This document shows positions 9,405 to 18,965 of a stretch of 64,000 nucleotides of DNA, piece after piece. The position numbers and the translations under genes are program-made. How positions within the stretch are numbered: position 1 is the first letter of the stretch; the number at the start of each line of letters is the position of its first letter. The DNA is from Haliea sp963974125 (lineage in GTDB: Bacteria; Pseudomonadota; Gammaproteobacteria; Pseudomonadales; Halieaceae): the NCBI GenBank assembly GCA_963974125.1, contig CAXBCH010000016.1, forward strand, positions 1 to 64,000, written 5' to 3'. The notes below the pieces were generated by a model. That model had not been told where the DNA came from. It saw only the letters and a program-made list of their open reading frames with translations, and did not search any database.

Positions 9405-9413
9405 ACTATAGCA
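9405..9413 (-). promoter_or_regulatory. Candidate extended -10 promoter element of acnA
   Basis: The minus strand reads TGCTATAGT, an extended -10 (TGnTATAGT), about 60 bases upstream of the acnA start. No convincing -35 box is seen, which is acceptable for extended -10 promoters. Confidence 0.35.
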
Positions 9414-9536
9414 GGCGGGCCGCCCGGCGTTGATACGAACATCGATCGCGGCCGTAATCATCCCCACAGGCACGGTTTTCCGCCCGGACCAGGGCGGTCT
9501 GCGCATTGGCACAGGCAGACAGGAAGGAGGCGTGAA

Positions 9537-10640
9537 GTGCGACCACACCCGTTGGCTCTCGCTGGCATGACCCTATGCCGGCTGGCGTTGCTGGCACTGC
9601 TGGCAGCGGTTTCCCCGGCACGCGCGGACGATGCCGTGCCGGTCGTCGTTGCTCAGGCAACCCAGGTCCCGATCCTGCGGGAGCTGAACCTGCACGGCAC
9701 CGTGACCGCCCGGCGCAATGCCCGCCTGTCCGTGGCCACCGGCGGCCTGGTGACTGCGGTTGAGGTCGATACCGGTGATCGGGTCGAGGTCGGTGATTTG
9801 CTGCTGGAGCTGGATCCTGAGATGGCCCGGCTGCGGCGGGATGCGGCGTTGGCGCGTGCCGCGCAAGCCACAATCCGGCGCGATGATGCCCGCCGCAGGT
9901 TGCAGGAAGCGCGCGTGCTGTTGCCTCAGCGCGGCATTGCCGAAACGACCGTGCGCGACCTTGAGGCGGGCCTGGCTGAGGCCGAGGTGATTGGCGAGCA
10001 GGCACAGGCAGAGGCTGCATTGCAGGAGGCCCTCCTGGCCAGGCACAGCCTGCGAGCGCCCTTTGCCGGGGTTGTCAGCACCCGGCTGACAGACCTGGGC
10101 GAGTGGCTGGACCCCGGGCAGCCGGTATTCGAACTGGTGGGCATGGACGGGCTGTGGCTGGATTTCGCTGTGCCGGAGGATCACCTGGCGAGCCTGCGCC
10201 CCGGTGCTGCGGTCAATTTCATCCCGGGAGCGCGTCCCGCAGCGCAACATGGCGGCACCATCGAGAGTATCGTCCCCGTCGCGGAGCCAGGTGCGCGCAC
10301 CTTCCTGTTGCGTGTCCTGCCAGACGCCGGCGCTGCTGCCGACCTGTTGCCCGGCATGTCAGTGACTGCACTGCTGCAGCTGGAAACGGGCCGTGTGGGA
10401 GTAACAGTCCCCCGCGATGCCATCCTGCGCTATCCCGATGGGAGGATAGTGGTGTGGTCGGTTGCTGAAGCGGCCGACGGTGCAGCCGTAGCGGTGGAAA
10501 ACGTGGTGGATGTCGGTCTCGCTTTCGGTGGCCGCATCGAGATCAGGGCGGGACTGGCAGCCGGCAGTCAGGTGGTCGTGCGTGGCAACGAGGCCTTGCA
10601 GCCCGGGCAAGCCTTGACGGTGACGGGTACCTCACCATGA
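9537..10640 (+). CDS. RND efflux periplasmic adaptor (HlyD/MFP family)
   Basis: 367 residues from GTG 9537, preferred because AAGGAGG sits 6 bases upstream and the product then starts with a clean signal peptide (RLALLALLAAVSPARADD). The next in-frame ATG is 9567. Mature protein: a barrel-sandwich half (VEVDTGDRVEVGDLLLELD), an alpha-hairpin (about residues 95-155) with its tip near LLPQRGIAE, the second lipoyl half SLRAPFAGVVSTR, and a beta-barrel ending in GNEALQPGQALTVTG. It links an inner-membrane RND pump to a TolC-type channel. The RND permease follows 12 bases downstream. No outer-membrane channel gene is nearby, so a remote TolC is likely. Confidence 0.9.
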   Translation: MRPHPLALAGMTLCRLALLALLAAVSPARADDAVPVVVAQATQVPILRELNLHGTVTARRNARLSVATGGLVTAVEVDTGDRVEVGDLLLELDPEMARLRRDAALARAAQATIRRDDARRRLQEARVLLPQRGIAETTVRDLEAGLAEAEVIGEQAQAEAALQEALLARHSLRAPFAGVVSTRLTDLGEWLDPGQPVFELVGMDGLWLDFAVPEDHLASLRPGAAVNFIPGARPAAQHGGTIESIVPVAEPGARTFLLRVLPDAGAAADLLPGMSVTALLQLETGRVGVTVPRDAILRYPDGRIVVWSVAEAADGAAVAVENVVDVGLAFGGRIEIRAGLAAGSQVVVRGNEALQPGQALTVTGTSP

Positions 10641-10652
10641 TGCTCGCGAAGC

Positions 10653-13600
10653 GTGAACGCTGTGTTTGAGCAGGTGGTTCAGCGGGGTACCCTGGTCACG
10701 GTCATTGTGCTGATGGTGCTGGTGGTTGGCGTCATCGCGGCGCTGCGCATCCCGGTGCAAATGATTCCCGACCTGGATACACGGGTAATCAGCGTGCGCA
10801 CGACCTGGCCGGGAGCGACGCCACAGGATGTGGAAAAAGAAATCCTGGTGGAGCAGGAGGAGTACCTGCGCAATTTGCCCAGCCTGTCGCGTATCGTTGC
10901 TTCGGCGCGTAGTGGCAGCGCCGAGATTGAGCTGGAATTCCCTTTTGGCACCGACATCACGGAAATGCTGATTCGGGTCAACAATGCACTCAGCCAGGTG
11001 CCGGCCTACCCTGAAAACGTCGATGAGCCGCGGATTTTCGCCAACTCCTTTTCCGCCAATTCGTTCATGTTCTTCAGCATCGCCCCGCTCGCCGGCAACC
11101 CGCGGCAAGTGGACATGGACCGGGTGCTGGATTTTGTCGAGGACAACGTCAAGCCGCGGGTGGCCAGGGTCCCGGGGGTGTCCGAGGTCAGCGTCGGCGG
11201 TGGTGCCGAGCGCCAGATCCAGATCCTCGTCAATCCGGGGCGGCTGGCGCAGCGTGGGCTGACCCTGACTGATGTGCGGGAGGCGGTGCGCGGCCGCAAC
11301 CGGGACCGTTCCGGCGGTGATATCGAGTCGGGCAAGCGGGAATATCTACTGCGCACCGTAGGCCGTTTCGAGGACCTGGCCGAACTGGAGCAGCTGATCC
11401 TGGTCCGGCGCGGCGATGCTGTGATTCGCCTGCAGGATGTGGCGGCAGTCCGGGCGGGGAATTTCGAGAAACGCAATCTCTCGTTCTACAACGGCGACCC
11501 GAATATTTCCCTGTCGATCCGGCGCGAGTCCGGTTCCAACGTCATCGACATCAAGCGCGAGATGCTGCTGGAGCTGGAGGCTATCAACGCAGAGTTGCTG
11601 CAGCCCGCCGGGCTGCAGATGCGCCTGACCTCGGACGATGTCCGCTATGTCCAGGCTTCCGTGCGCAATGTCTGGCAGAACCTCGTTTTGGGGGCGCTGT
11701 TTGCCACCCTGGTCATGTACCTGTTCCTGCGCTCGGGGCGGGCTACCGCTGTCGGGGTCATGGGTATTCCGCTGTGTATAACGGTAGCGTTTCTGGGCTT
11801 GCTGCTGGCCGGGCGTACCATCAACGTGATTTCGCTGGCGGGCATTGCTTTCGCAATAGGGATGACCCTCGACAACAGCATCGTGGTCCTGGAAAGCATC
11901 GAACTCGAACGCCGCAGGGGCGCATCCCGGTTGCGGGCCGCGGTGGAGGGCGTACGCCAGGTCTGGCCGGCGGTGTTCGCCTCCACCATGACGACGGTGC
12001 TGGTGTTCATTCCCGTGGTCTTCATCGAGGAAGAGGCCGGACAGCTGTATTCAGACGTCGCGGTGGCCATTGCCGCGGCGATCCTGGCTTCCATGCTGGT
12101 GGCTATCACCGTACTGCCCACCGCGGCCGCGCGCCTGTCCCTGGGACGCAGCGGCTCCGCGGATGCCGGCATCGGCCTGCGCTGGCGGGAAATTACCCTC
12201 GGCTCTGTCGCTTTCCTGCTGGCCAACGCCCGCCGGCGCATCGCCTGCATAGCCGTGGTGACCGGCGTCAGCCTGTGGTTCATGATCGCGCTGACACCGC
12301 CGGCGGAATACCTGCCGGAGGGAGAGGAGCCCAAGGTTTTTGCTGTGATGAATGCGCCGCCGGGTTACAACCTGGGCGCCATGGCAGAGATCGCCCAGGA
12401 GGTGAGCGCGGGGCTGCTGCCCTTCGTCGATGCCGATCCCGACGCTTTTGGCCGCGGCGAGGCTGAAGTGCCGGCGCTGTCCTATATCAATATGCGGGTG
12501 GCACCGGATTCGATGCGGATCATTTCGGAGCCGGTCAACCCGGCTGATATCGAAGCCCTGATGGATGTGCTGACCGAGCGCTACCGACAGTATCCGGGCA
12601 TGCGGGCATTTGCCGCCCGCGGCTCCATCATCACCAGCAATGACGGCGGTACCCGCAGCGTCAACCTGGATATCTCCGGAGCCAGTTTGACGGATATCTA
12701 CGCGGTGGCGCTGGCGGCCTACCGGCAGGCGGAGCAGGTTTTCGACAACCCGCGGATCCAGAGCCGACCATCGTCGCTTACCCTGGCCCAGCCCCTGGTG
12801 GAGGTCCGTCCGGACTGGGAGCGGGCGGCGGAGTTGGGACTGGACGCCGATGCCATCGGGTTTACGGTGGCGGCGCTGACCGACGGCAGCTATGTCGATG
12901 AACTTTTCCTCGCCGACGACAAGATTGATATCTATCTCTATAGCGATGTCGGCCAGGCGGCATCGCTGGACTCGATGCCGCAGCTGCCGATTTACACGCC
13001 TGCGGGTGCCGTGGTGCCGCTGAGTTCACTGGCGCAGATCGTGGAGACCGTGGACACCGCCCAGGTGCGGCGTGTCAATGGCCGGCGCACCGTGACGCTG
13101 AATATCATCCCGCCTCGCAGTGTGCCCCTGGAAACGGGCGTGGAGATGGTTCGTGAGCAGGTGGTGCGCGAACTGCAGGGCCGCGGGGAAGTGCCCGCGG
13201 GGGTCAGCATGACGATATCGGGCGCGGCGGACCAGCTTGATGCGACCCGGGAAGCGCTGCTCGGAAACTATGCAGTGGCGCTGGTGCTTGTCTATCTGCT
13301 GATGGTGGCAATCTTCAGCCACTGGGGCTACCCGTTGCTGATCATGACCTCCATTCCGCTGGGAATAGCGGGTGGCATCGGTGGCCTGTGGATCCTCAAC
13401 GCAGTGGGTGGCTGGTTGCCGCTGCTGGGCATGGCCCGGATTGTGCAGCCCTTCGACATGATCACCATGCTCGGCTTCCTGATTCTCATGGGAACGGTGG
13501 TCAACAACCCGATATTGATCGTGCACCGCGCGGTGGGGAACCTGGCCGGGCAGGGCATGACCGCGGTGGCAGCCGTGCAGGAAGCCGTGGAGGCGCGTCT

Positions 13601-13823
13601 CCGCCCCATCGCCATGTCCACCATTACTACCCTCTGCGGTCTGGCGCCTCTGGTGCTGATCCCGGGCGCCGGCACCGAACTGTACCGGGGGGTGGGCGTC
13701 ATAGTCATGTTTGGTATCCTTGGGGCGGCGATTGTAACCCTGACCCTGTTGCCGGCACTGACGGTTTTCGTCCTGCAGTGGCAGCAGTATCGCCTGGCAC
13801 GCCGCCGGGAAACCACTGTATGA
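10653..13823 (+). CDS. RND efflux pump inner-membrane permease
   Basis: 1056 residues with the AcrB-like layout: TM1 (TLVTVIVLMVLVVGVIAAL), a periplasmic porter half, a TM2-6 cluster from about residue 345, a second porter half and a TM8-12 cluster. In TM4 the proton-relay position reads LDNSIVVLE where AcrB has two aspartates, and in TM10 NNPILIV replaces the AcrB lysine. The same swap occurs in other RND branches, so it marks a subtype rather than damage. GTG 10653 is the start. Its stop overlaps the amidoligase start by 4 bases. The substrate is unknown; the downstream genes suggest an amide-linked metabolite. Confidence 0.92.
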   Translation: MNAVFEQVVQRGTLVTVIVLMVLVVGVIAALRIPVQMIPDLDTRVISVRTTWPGATPQDVEKEILVEQEEYLRNLPSLSRIVASARSGSAEIELEFPFGTDITEMLIRVNNALSQVPAYPENVDEPRIFANSFSANSFMFFSIAPLAGNPRQVDMDRVLDFVEDNVKPRVARVPGVSEVSVGGGAERQIQILVNPGRLAQRGLTLTDVREAVRGRNRDRSGGDIESGKREYLLRTVGRFEDLAELEQLILVRRGDAVIRLQDVAAVRAGNFEKRNLSFYNGDPNISLSIRRESGSNVIDIKREMLLELEAINAELLQPAGLQMRLTSDDVRYVQASVRNVWQNLVLGALFATLVMYLFLRSGRATAVGVMGIPLCITVAFLGLLLAGRTINVISLAGIAFAIGMTLDNSIVVLESIELERRRGASRLRAAVEGVRQVWPAVFASTMTTVLVFIPVVFIEEEAGQLYSDVAVAIAAAILASMLVAITVLPTAAARLSLGRSGSADAGIGLRWREITLGSVAFLLANARRRIACIAVVTGVSLWFMIALTPPAEYLPEGEEPKVFAVMNAPPGYNLGAMAEIAQEVSAGLLPFVDADPDAFGRGEAEVPALSYINMRVAPDSMRIISEPVNPADIEALMDVLTERYRQYPGMRAFAARGSIITSNDGGTRSVNLDISGASLTDIYAVALAAYRQAEQVFDNPRIQSRPSSLTLAQPLVEVRPDWERAAELGLDADAIGFTVAALTDGSYVDELFLADDKIDIYLYSDVGQAASLDSMPQLPIYTPAGAVVPLSSLAQIVETVDTAQVRRVNGRRTVTLNIIPPRSVPLETGVEMVREQVVRELQGRGEVPAGVSMTISGAADQLDATREALLGNYAVALVLVYLLMVAIFSHWGYPLLIMTSIPLGIAGGIGGLWILNAVGGWLPLLGMARIVQPFDMITMLGFLILMGTVVNNPILIVHRAVGNLAGQGMTAVAAVQEAVEARLRPIAMSTITTLCGLAPLVLIPGAGTELYRGVGVIVMFGILGAAIVTLTLLPALTVFVLQWQQYRLARRRETTV

Positions 13824-14851
13824 GGGATGCCGTGACCACAGGATTGTCTGATGACTACCGCGAGAGTCAGTGGCCCATGCCGCCACGTACCGAAAACCAG
13901 GAGGGGCAGCCCCGGCGGCTTGGAGTGGAGCTGGAGTTCTCCGGCATCCCGCTGGACCGCGTGGTCGACCTGATGCGGAAGCATCTCGGTGGCGAGGTGC
14001 AAACGGTGTCACCCTATGAGTTGTTCCTGCGCGACAGCAGCCTGGGTGATTTCGCGGTGGAGCTGGATTTTGCCTGGCTCAAGCGCCGCGGGCGCGCTCG
14101 CGCGCTGGAGGATAACCCCGATGAATTGGGCCAGTTTGGCGAGAGCGTACTGAAACTGGCAGCGGAGCAGGTGGTACCCTTCGAGATTGTCAGTCCGCCG
14201 ATTGCCATGGCGCAGCTGTGGCGCCTGGGAGACCTGTTCCAGGTCCTGCGCCAGGCTGGTGCGGAGGGCACCAGCGTTGCCCCCCATTATGCCTACGGCC
14301 TGCACCTGAATCCGGAGATGCCCGACCTGGAGGCCGCCACGATCCTCGCCTATCTGCGGGCCTTTGTCTGCCTGTTCGACTGGTTGCGGGAGCGCAGCAA
14401 GGTCAATATCAGTCGCAGGATTACACCCTACATTGATCCTTTCGAGAAGCCCTACATCAAGCTGCTGCTGCAGCAGGACTATGCCCCTGAGCAGGCGCAG
14501 CTGATAGACGATTATCTGCGCCACAACCCCACCCGCAACCGGGCACTGGACATGCTGCCTCTGCTTGCACACCTTGATGAGAAGCGGGTGCGCAAGGCGG
14601 TCGCCGACGACCGCATCAAGTCCCGCCCAACCCTGCACTACCGGCTGCCGAATTGCGAGATTGATGACCCGAACTGGTCCCTGGTGCAGCCCTGGCGCGC
14701 GTGGCTGCAGGTGGAGGCGCTGGCCTGTGATCCTCCGCGGCTGCAGCGCATTACCCGCCGTTATCAAGAGCACCTGTCCGGCCTCGCCGGGGGGCTGTTC
14801 GGCGACTGGGCAGAAGTCAGCGCCGAATACCTGTTGCCTGAACTGGCATGA
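13820..14851 (+). CDS. Amidoligase-family enzyme (glutamine-synthetase fold)
   Basis: 343 residues from ATG 13820, which overlaps the RND permease stop in ATGA. Landmarks of the amidoligase family (PF12224 type) are GVELEFSGI near residue 37, FAVELDF near 78, FEIVSPP near 120, and HYAYGLHLNPEMP near 155. These are the metal/ATP and substrate elements of a COOH-NH2 ligase fold related to glutamine synthetase. It is predicted to form an amide or isopeptide bond on a small molecule or peptide using ATP. The stop overlaps the next gene, a C26 glutamine amidotransferase-like hydrolase, by 4 bases, so the two enzymes are made together. The actual substrate is unknown. Confidence 0.8.
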   Translation: MRDAVTTGLSDDYRESQWPMPPRTENQEGQPRRLGVELEFSGIPLDRVVDLMRKHLGGEVQTVSPYELFLRDSSLGDFAVELDFAWLKRRGRARALEDNPDELGQFGESVLKLAAEQVVPFEIVSPPIAMAQLWRLGDLFQVLRQAGAEGTSVAPHYAYGLHLNPEMPDLEAATILAYLRAFVCLFDWLRERSKVNISRRITPYIDPFEKPYIKLLLQQDYAPEQAQLIDDYLRHNPTRNRALDMLPLLAHLDEKRVRKAVADDRIKSRPTLHYRLPNCEIDDPNWSLVQPWRAWLQVEALACDPPRLQRITRRYQEHLSGLAGGLFGDWAEVSAEYLLPELA

Positions 14852-15534
14852 AGCGGCCGCAGATCGGTGTCACTGGCAGCGACCGGGGGCTGCCACTCGC
14901 CTGGTGGTTCATCCGCTGGGCACTGTGGCGATCCGGTGCCAGCGCCACCTATCTGACCCATTCCTGCCCGGGCGACCTGGCGGCCCTTGATGGCATCGTG
15001 ATCAGCGGTGGAGACGACATAGACCGCGCTTTATACCTTGACGAAGACGACGCACCCGGGCCAGCCGATCCGGAGCGGGACCGCTTTGAAATCCGCGTCC
15101 TCGAGCATCTTATGGGCAGTCGCCTGCCGGTGCTGGGGATCTGTCGTGGCGCCCAGTTGATGAATGTGGTGCGCGGTGGGACCCTGTACCCCGACCTGCG
15201 CAATCTGCGCCGGAAAACCTCCAACCGCCGCACACCACTGGCGCGCAAGACCCTGCTGGTGGAGTCAGCCTCCGGACTGGAAGCCATCCTGGGAGAGGGC
15301 CGGACACGGATCAACAGTCTTCATCAACAGGCCATCAAGGACCTCGGTGAGGGGCTGGTGGTCAGCGGACGGGATCTGGACGGCTTCGTGCAGGCGGTCG
15401 AGCACCCGGCGGAGCCATTTCTCTATGGCGTGCAGTGGCACCCGGAGTACCTGCCCTTGCGGGCGCCGCAGCGGGCGCTGTTCCGGGCCCTGGTGCAAGC
15501 CGCCGCAGGCGATGAACGCTTTGCGCTCAAGTGA
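14848..15534 (+). CDS. Class-I glutamine amidotransferase-like / gamma-glutamyl hydrolase (C26)
   Basis: 228 residues. The nucleophile elbow GICRGAQLMN carries Cys near residue 95, and QWHPEYLP near 195 supplies His and Glu; together they make the class-I amidotransferase triad. The oxyanion strand reads GIVISGGDDID. It resembles PuuD and gamma-glutamyl-GABA hydrolases, which remove gamma-glutamyl groups, rather than a subunit of a synthetase. It starts inside the amidoligase stop (ATGA). The pair looks like a make-and-trim module: the amidoligase adds an amide bond and the hydrolase removes or supplies the amine. This is the last gene of the RND operon. Confidence 0.85.
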   Translation: MKRPQIGVTGSDRGLPLAWWFIRWALWRSGASATYLTHSCPGDLAALDGIVISGGDDIDRALYLDEDDAPGPADPERDRFEIRVLEHLMGSRLPVLGICRGAQLMNVVRGGTLYPDLRNLRRKTSNRRTPLARKTLLVESASGLEAILGEGRTRINSLHQQAIKDLGEGLVVSGRDLDGFVQAVEHPAEPFLYGVQWHPEYLPLRAPQRALFRALVQAAAGDERFALK

Positions 15535-15570
15535 TAGACTAGGCCTATTTTCCAGGTAAGAGGATATTTT

Positions 15571-15849
15571 ATGAGCGAATCTGATGCCGATAAGCACTCG
15601 CAATGCATGGAGCGTTTTATCGAGCTGGCCAATACCATGAAAAACGACGGTGTACCGACCCGGGTCGTATCAGCGGCCCTGATGACGGCCTCGGGGGTTT
15701 ACGCAACCTATTCCGTTGCCGGCAATGAAGGCGGCTTGAACGCCTCCGGCGTCGACAAGGTCACAGCGGCGTACAAGCAGAACCTGGAGAATGTGCAGCG
15801 CGCCAAGCGCGAGCAGGCGGACGCCGCAGGGTCTCAGTCCAACACCTGA
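15571..15849 (+). CDS. Small DUF3144-like protein
   Basis: 92 residues, soluble and predicted helical, with no signal peptide. The core FIELANTMKNDGVPTRVVSAALMTAS matches the DUF3144 pattern (FI.LAN......V...VSAA...A). AAGAGG lies about 10 bases before ATG 15571. Its function is not known. The last 16 bases overlap the 3' end of the opposite-strand GGDEF-EAL gene. The C-terminal tail (REQADAAGSQSNT) is polar and probably disordered. Confidence 0.75.
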   Translation: MSESDADKHSQCMERFIELANTMKNDGVPTRVVSAALMTASGVYATYSVAGNEGGLNASGVDKVTAAYKQNLENVQRAKREQADAAGSQSNT

Positions 15850-18197
15850 GTGCTGGCCGGGAGACGCTCTTCGGCGCGGATCTCCCTGATCTGGTCGAGG
15901 AAGTATCCGGGCGCGAGCATTGGTCTTAGCTCAGCCGCGGTCACCGGGCGGCTGAACAGGTAGCCCTGAATCACGTCGGCACCATGGCGGGAAAGGAAGT
16001 GAAACTGTTCGCTGGTTTCCACGCCCTCAGCGACCAGTTCCAGTTGCATGGATTGGCCCATGGCGATGATTGCCCGCACCAGGCTGGCGTCATTGGCGCT
16101 TTTGTCGAAGTCGATCACGAAGCTGCGATCTATCTTCAGTTCGTCGAGCGGGAACCGGCTCAGATAACTGAGCGAGGAATAGCCGGTTCCGAAATCGTCG
16201 ATGGAGAGGCGCAGCCCCATTGCCTTGAGTTCCTGCAGGGCCTTGACCGTGCTGTGGCTGTCTTCCATCAGAATGCTTTCGGTGAGCTCCAGTTCCAGCG
16301 CTGAAGGTGGTACGCCACTGGTCTCCAGAATCTCTTTCACGGTGGGGCAGAAGTTCTTGTTGAACTGCAGTGCCGAGACATTCACCGCAATTTTCGGTAG
16401 CTCCAGTCCCTCCTTCCGCAGCTCGACGAGTTCGCGACAAGCCTCCCGAATGCCCCAGTTGCCCATCTCGCCAATGAGTCCGATTTCCTCCGCGACCGGG
16501 ATAAACCGGAACGGCGGAATCATGCCCTGCTGCGGATGCTGCCAGCGCAGCAGGGCCTCCACGCCAACTACAGTGCCGGTGCGTGTGTCCACCTGTGGCT
16601 GATAGTGGAACAACAGTTCATTCCGCTCCAGGGCCTTGCGCAAATCCGTTTCCAGCTGCAGCCGTTCCACCCCGGCTGCGTCCATGTCGCTGGTATAGAA
16701 TACGAAAGTATTCTTGCCCCTCGCCTTGGCGTGAAACATGGCGGTGTCGGCGGCCTTCAGCAGCCCCTCAAGGTCGTCGGCATCATTCGGGGCCAGGGCA
16801 ATACCGATGCTGGGGGTGATCACCAGTTCGTGGCCATCGATCTCCACCGGCTCCAGTAATGCAGTCAGCAAACGCTGCGCGACCTTGCTGACCGCCTCGG
16901 CATTCTCGACCTGGTTGAGCACCACGGTGAACTCATCACCACCGAGCCGCGAGACATCAATACGCGACTCCGAATCGACAAAGTGAGCCACCACGTCACT
17001 GTCGCGGACACAGCTGGCGAGACGGTCCGCGACTTCCCGCAGCAAGGTGTCGCCAGCGCTGTGTCCCAGGGAATCGTTGACCCGTTTGAAATTGTCGAGA
17101 TCGAGAAACAGCAGCGCCAGCATTTCGTCGTTGCGCTTGGTCAGGCGCAGCAGCAGGTCGAGCTGCTCGGTGAAAAGGCGCCGGTTGGGCAGGGAGGTGA
17201 GGCTGTCAAAGTACGCCATCTGGCGCAGCCTGTCCTTGGTTTCCGTGACCTGCTTTACCGCCTGGTTGAGCTCTTCGTTGCGCTGGGAGAGTTGCGCTGT
17301 GCGCTCCTCCACTTTCATGCTGAGCAACTGGTGATCGACCCCGATGCGGGTTTTGTAACTGTTGAGGCCGCCGATGATTGCGTTGAGTACGGCGGCGATT
17401 TCCTTGACTTCACCTTCGCCATCAATAGTCAGCGGCTGGTCGACATTGCCGCCGGCGATCTTGTCGGCCATTTGCGCCAGTCGCGCCAGCGGTGCCGTGA
17501 GACGACGGGTATAGCGGCTGATCATCCAGCTGGCAGTAACAACGATGAGCAGTGCGATGACCGCCATGATCCCGAGCACAGGCAGTATCTGCAACAACAG
17601 CATGCTGCGGCTGATACCGATGTGGAGGTAGCCAACAACGAAGCGGCTGCCCTGGGGCATGGCCAGGGCTGCCCCGAAATCCTGCCGGGTCAGGTTGATG
17701 CGGGTTGGGTTGACCGCGGAAAACACTGGCAGGGACAGGTCGATTACCTGCTCACCGCCGACCAGGGTTGCCAGTGCAGCGCTGGCCGGTGGGCTGACAT
17801 CACCGGCATGGGATGTCTGGTTTGTGTCCAGGCTCGATACCCCGGTCCCACGCAACGTCTTGAACGCCGGTACTCCGTCCATGGCGCCGGGGAACCGCTC
17901 CTGCGACGCCAGCAGGGCGCCTTCGGGATCACTGAGACGGACAAAACTGACGGCGGACGAGATCCTGACGAGGCGGCCGAGGGCTGCATCCAGTTCCGCG
18001 GCATCACGCAGGTACATGTTGGCGGGCAGCTGTATTTCGCTGGCCACCTCTGTGGCTGCCTTCTGCAACAGAGCGTCCTGCTGCAGCTCGAATTCCCGTA
18101 TTCCCAGGGCCAACAGTACCGCTACGGCAATGCCGATTGTGGTCGAGAATACAAACAGGTTGATGCGGCCGGCAACGGTCAAGTGCCTGGTCTCCAC
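15834..18197 (-). CDS. Membrane GGDEF-EAL cyclic-di-GMP protein with HAMP
   Basis: 787 residues. TM1 lies at about 12-32, a periplasmic sensor at about 33-195, TM2 at about 198-222, then HAMP, a coiled coil (KVEERTAQLSQRNEELNQAV), GGDEF and EAL. The GGDEF motif is intact (SRLGGDEFTVVL), as is the EAL domain: GVEALLRWQHP, VNVSALQF, LELELTESILMED, IDDFGTGYSSLSYL, DELKIDRSF and VAEGVET. Both synthase and phosphodiesterase chemistry are therefore possible; which one dominates cannot be read from sequence. The sensor has no clear named fold. It stands alone and its 3' end overlaps the DUF3144-like gene. Confidence 0.93.
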   Translation of the reverse strand: METRHLTVAGRINLFVFSTTIGIAVAVLLALGIREFELQQDALLQKAATEVASEIQLPANMYLRDAAELDAALGRLVRISSAVSFVRLSDPEGALLASQERFPGAMDGVPAFKTLRGTGVSSLDTNQTSHAGDVSPPASAALATLVGGEQVIDLSLPVFSAVNPTRINLTRQDFGAALAMPQGSRFVVGYLHIGISRSMLLLQILPVLGIMAVIALLIVVTASWMISRYTRRLTAPLARLAQMADKIAGGNVDQPLTIDGEGEVKEIAAVLNAIIGGLNSYKTRIGVDHQLLSMKVEERTAQLSQRNEELNQAVKQVTETKDRLRQMAYFDSLTSLPNRRLFTEQLDLLLRLTKRNDEMLALLFLDLDNFKRVNDSLGHSAGDTLLREVADRLASCVRDSDVVAHFVDSESRIDVSRLGGDEFTVVLNQVENAEAVSKVAQRLLTALLEPVEIDGHELVITPSIGIALAPNDADDLEGLLKAADTAMFHAKARGKNTFVFYTSDMDAAGVERLQLETDLRKALERNELLFHYQPQVDTRTGTVVGVEALLRWQHPQQGMIPPFRFIPVAEEIGLIGEMGNWGIREACRELVELRKEGLELPKIAVNVSALQFNKNFCPTVKEILETSGVPPSALELELTESILMEDSHSTVKALQELKAMGLRLSIDDFGTGYSSLSYLSRFPLDELKIDRSFVIDFDKSANDASLVRAIIAMGQSMQLELVAEGVETSEQFHFLSRHGADVIQGYLFSRPVTAAELRPMLAPGYFLDQIREIRAEERLPASTQVLD

Positions 18198-18239
18198 TGG
18201 GGAAGTTCGATTCGGGTGTACGCTGCACCCAAAGGTACG

Positions 18240-18965
18240 TTATTTCGCGGGGTTGCGGCAATAAGGAAACGTCCGGGGACCCTGTTTTCGGGCTTGCGCC
18301 TCAATCAGCGCAGCAAGATAGCGCAATTTCCGGCGAGCACGGTGTCTTGCCCAGGGGGCGACCCAGTAGCCGGCCGGTATCAGATCGCCCCAGCCAAGAC
18401 TGTCCACAACGACAAGCCGGATGGGCCTTTGGGCCCGCTGCTGGACCACGATGTTGTGCAGCAGCAGGCGCCGCGACGGCATTCCCAGCGCCTGCCAGTC
18501 ACGGTTGAAATCGGCGAGTGCGGTCTGCAGACTGGCATCCAGCCCGCTGCGGCTCAGGTATGCCTGTAGCGTCAGGGAGATATTGCCGTCATCGTCCCGG
18601 ATCAGCTCGCTGCGCAGACCAGGCCCGAGATTGGTGGGCACCATGCCATCAATCCTGGGTACCAGTCGGTACGCGGCCTCTCCGATACTGCGTTCCAGCC
18701 ACCGGTAGACGCGGATGTCCTGCAGATTGTCATCGAAGCGTTGCAATGGTTTGAGTCGTTTCAGCCAGGACTGCCCGCGGCGCTTGCGCGCCGGCGTGCG
18801 ATCAGGGCGCAGTATCTTGATGCACCAGCCCGGATCCAGTGGGTCGACGAAGCAGAGGCGGCTGTCGCCACCCGCGAACGCATTGCCGGCGTCGCCCAGC
18901 TGACGTTCTGCCGGACCAGGGTTGGGAGGCGTTTTACTCGAGCCAGTGATCGATCTCTCGCGCAA
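18240..18965 (-). CDS. YrbL-like (PhoP regulatory network) kinase-fold protein
   Basis: 241 residues if translation starts at TTG 18965, chosen because AGAGG lies 9 bases upstream and no ATG or GTG occurs before the conserved part. The protein carries the YrbL pattern: SRLCFVDPLDPGWCIKI, then an invariant-looking DDNLQDIRVYRWLER, VPRIDGMVPTNLG, LHNIVVQ and VVVDSLGWGD, the last resembling the catalytic and metal loops of a reduced protein-kinase fold. The biochemical role of YrbL is not established. The start overlaps the 3' end of the ELM1-like gene by 32 bases, so they are one transcript with the HD-GYP gene upstream. Confidence 0.75.
   Translation of the reverse strand: MRERSITGSSKTPPNPGPAERQLGDAGNAFAGGDSRLCFVDPLDPGWCIKILRPDRTPARKRRGQSWLKRLKPLQRFDDNLQDIRVYRWLERSIGEAAYRLVPRIDGMVPTNLGPGLRSELIRDDDGNISLTLQAYLSRSGLDASLQTALADFNRDWQALGMPSRRLLLHNIVVQQRAQRPIRLVVVDSLGWGDLIPAGYWVAPWARHRARRKLRYLAALIEAQARKQGPRTFPYCRNPAK

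Noticed and set aside
10653..13823. RND permease inactivated by loss of the AcrB proton-relay Asp and Lys
   Set aside because: The DN and NN forms occur in other RND branches, so this is a subtype feature rather than evidence of damage.
16983..18569. 528-codon open frame opposite the GGDEF-EAL gene
   Set aside because: Antisense shadow; no recognisable motif and the minus strand has intact catalytic motifs.
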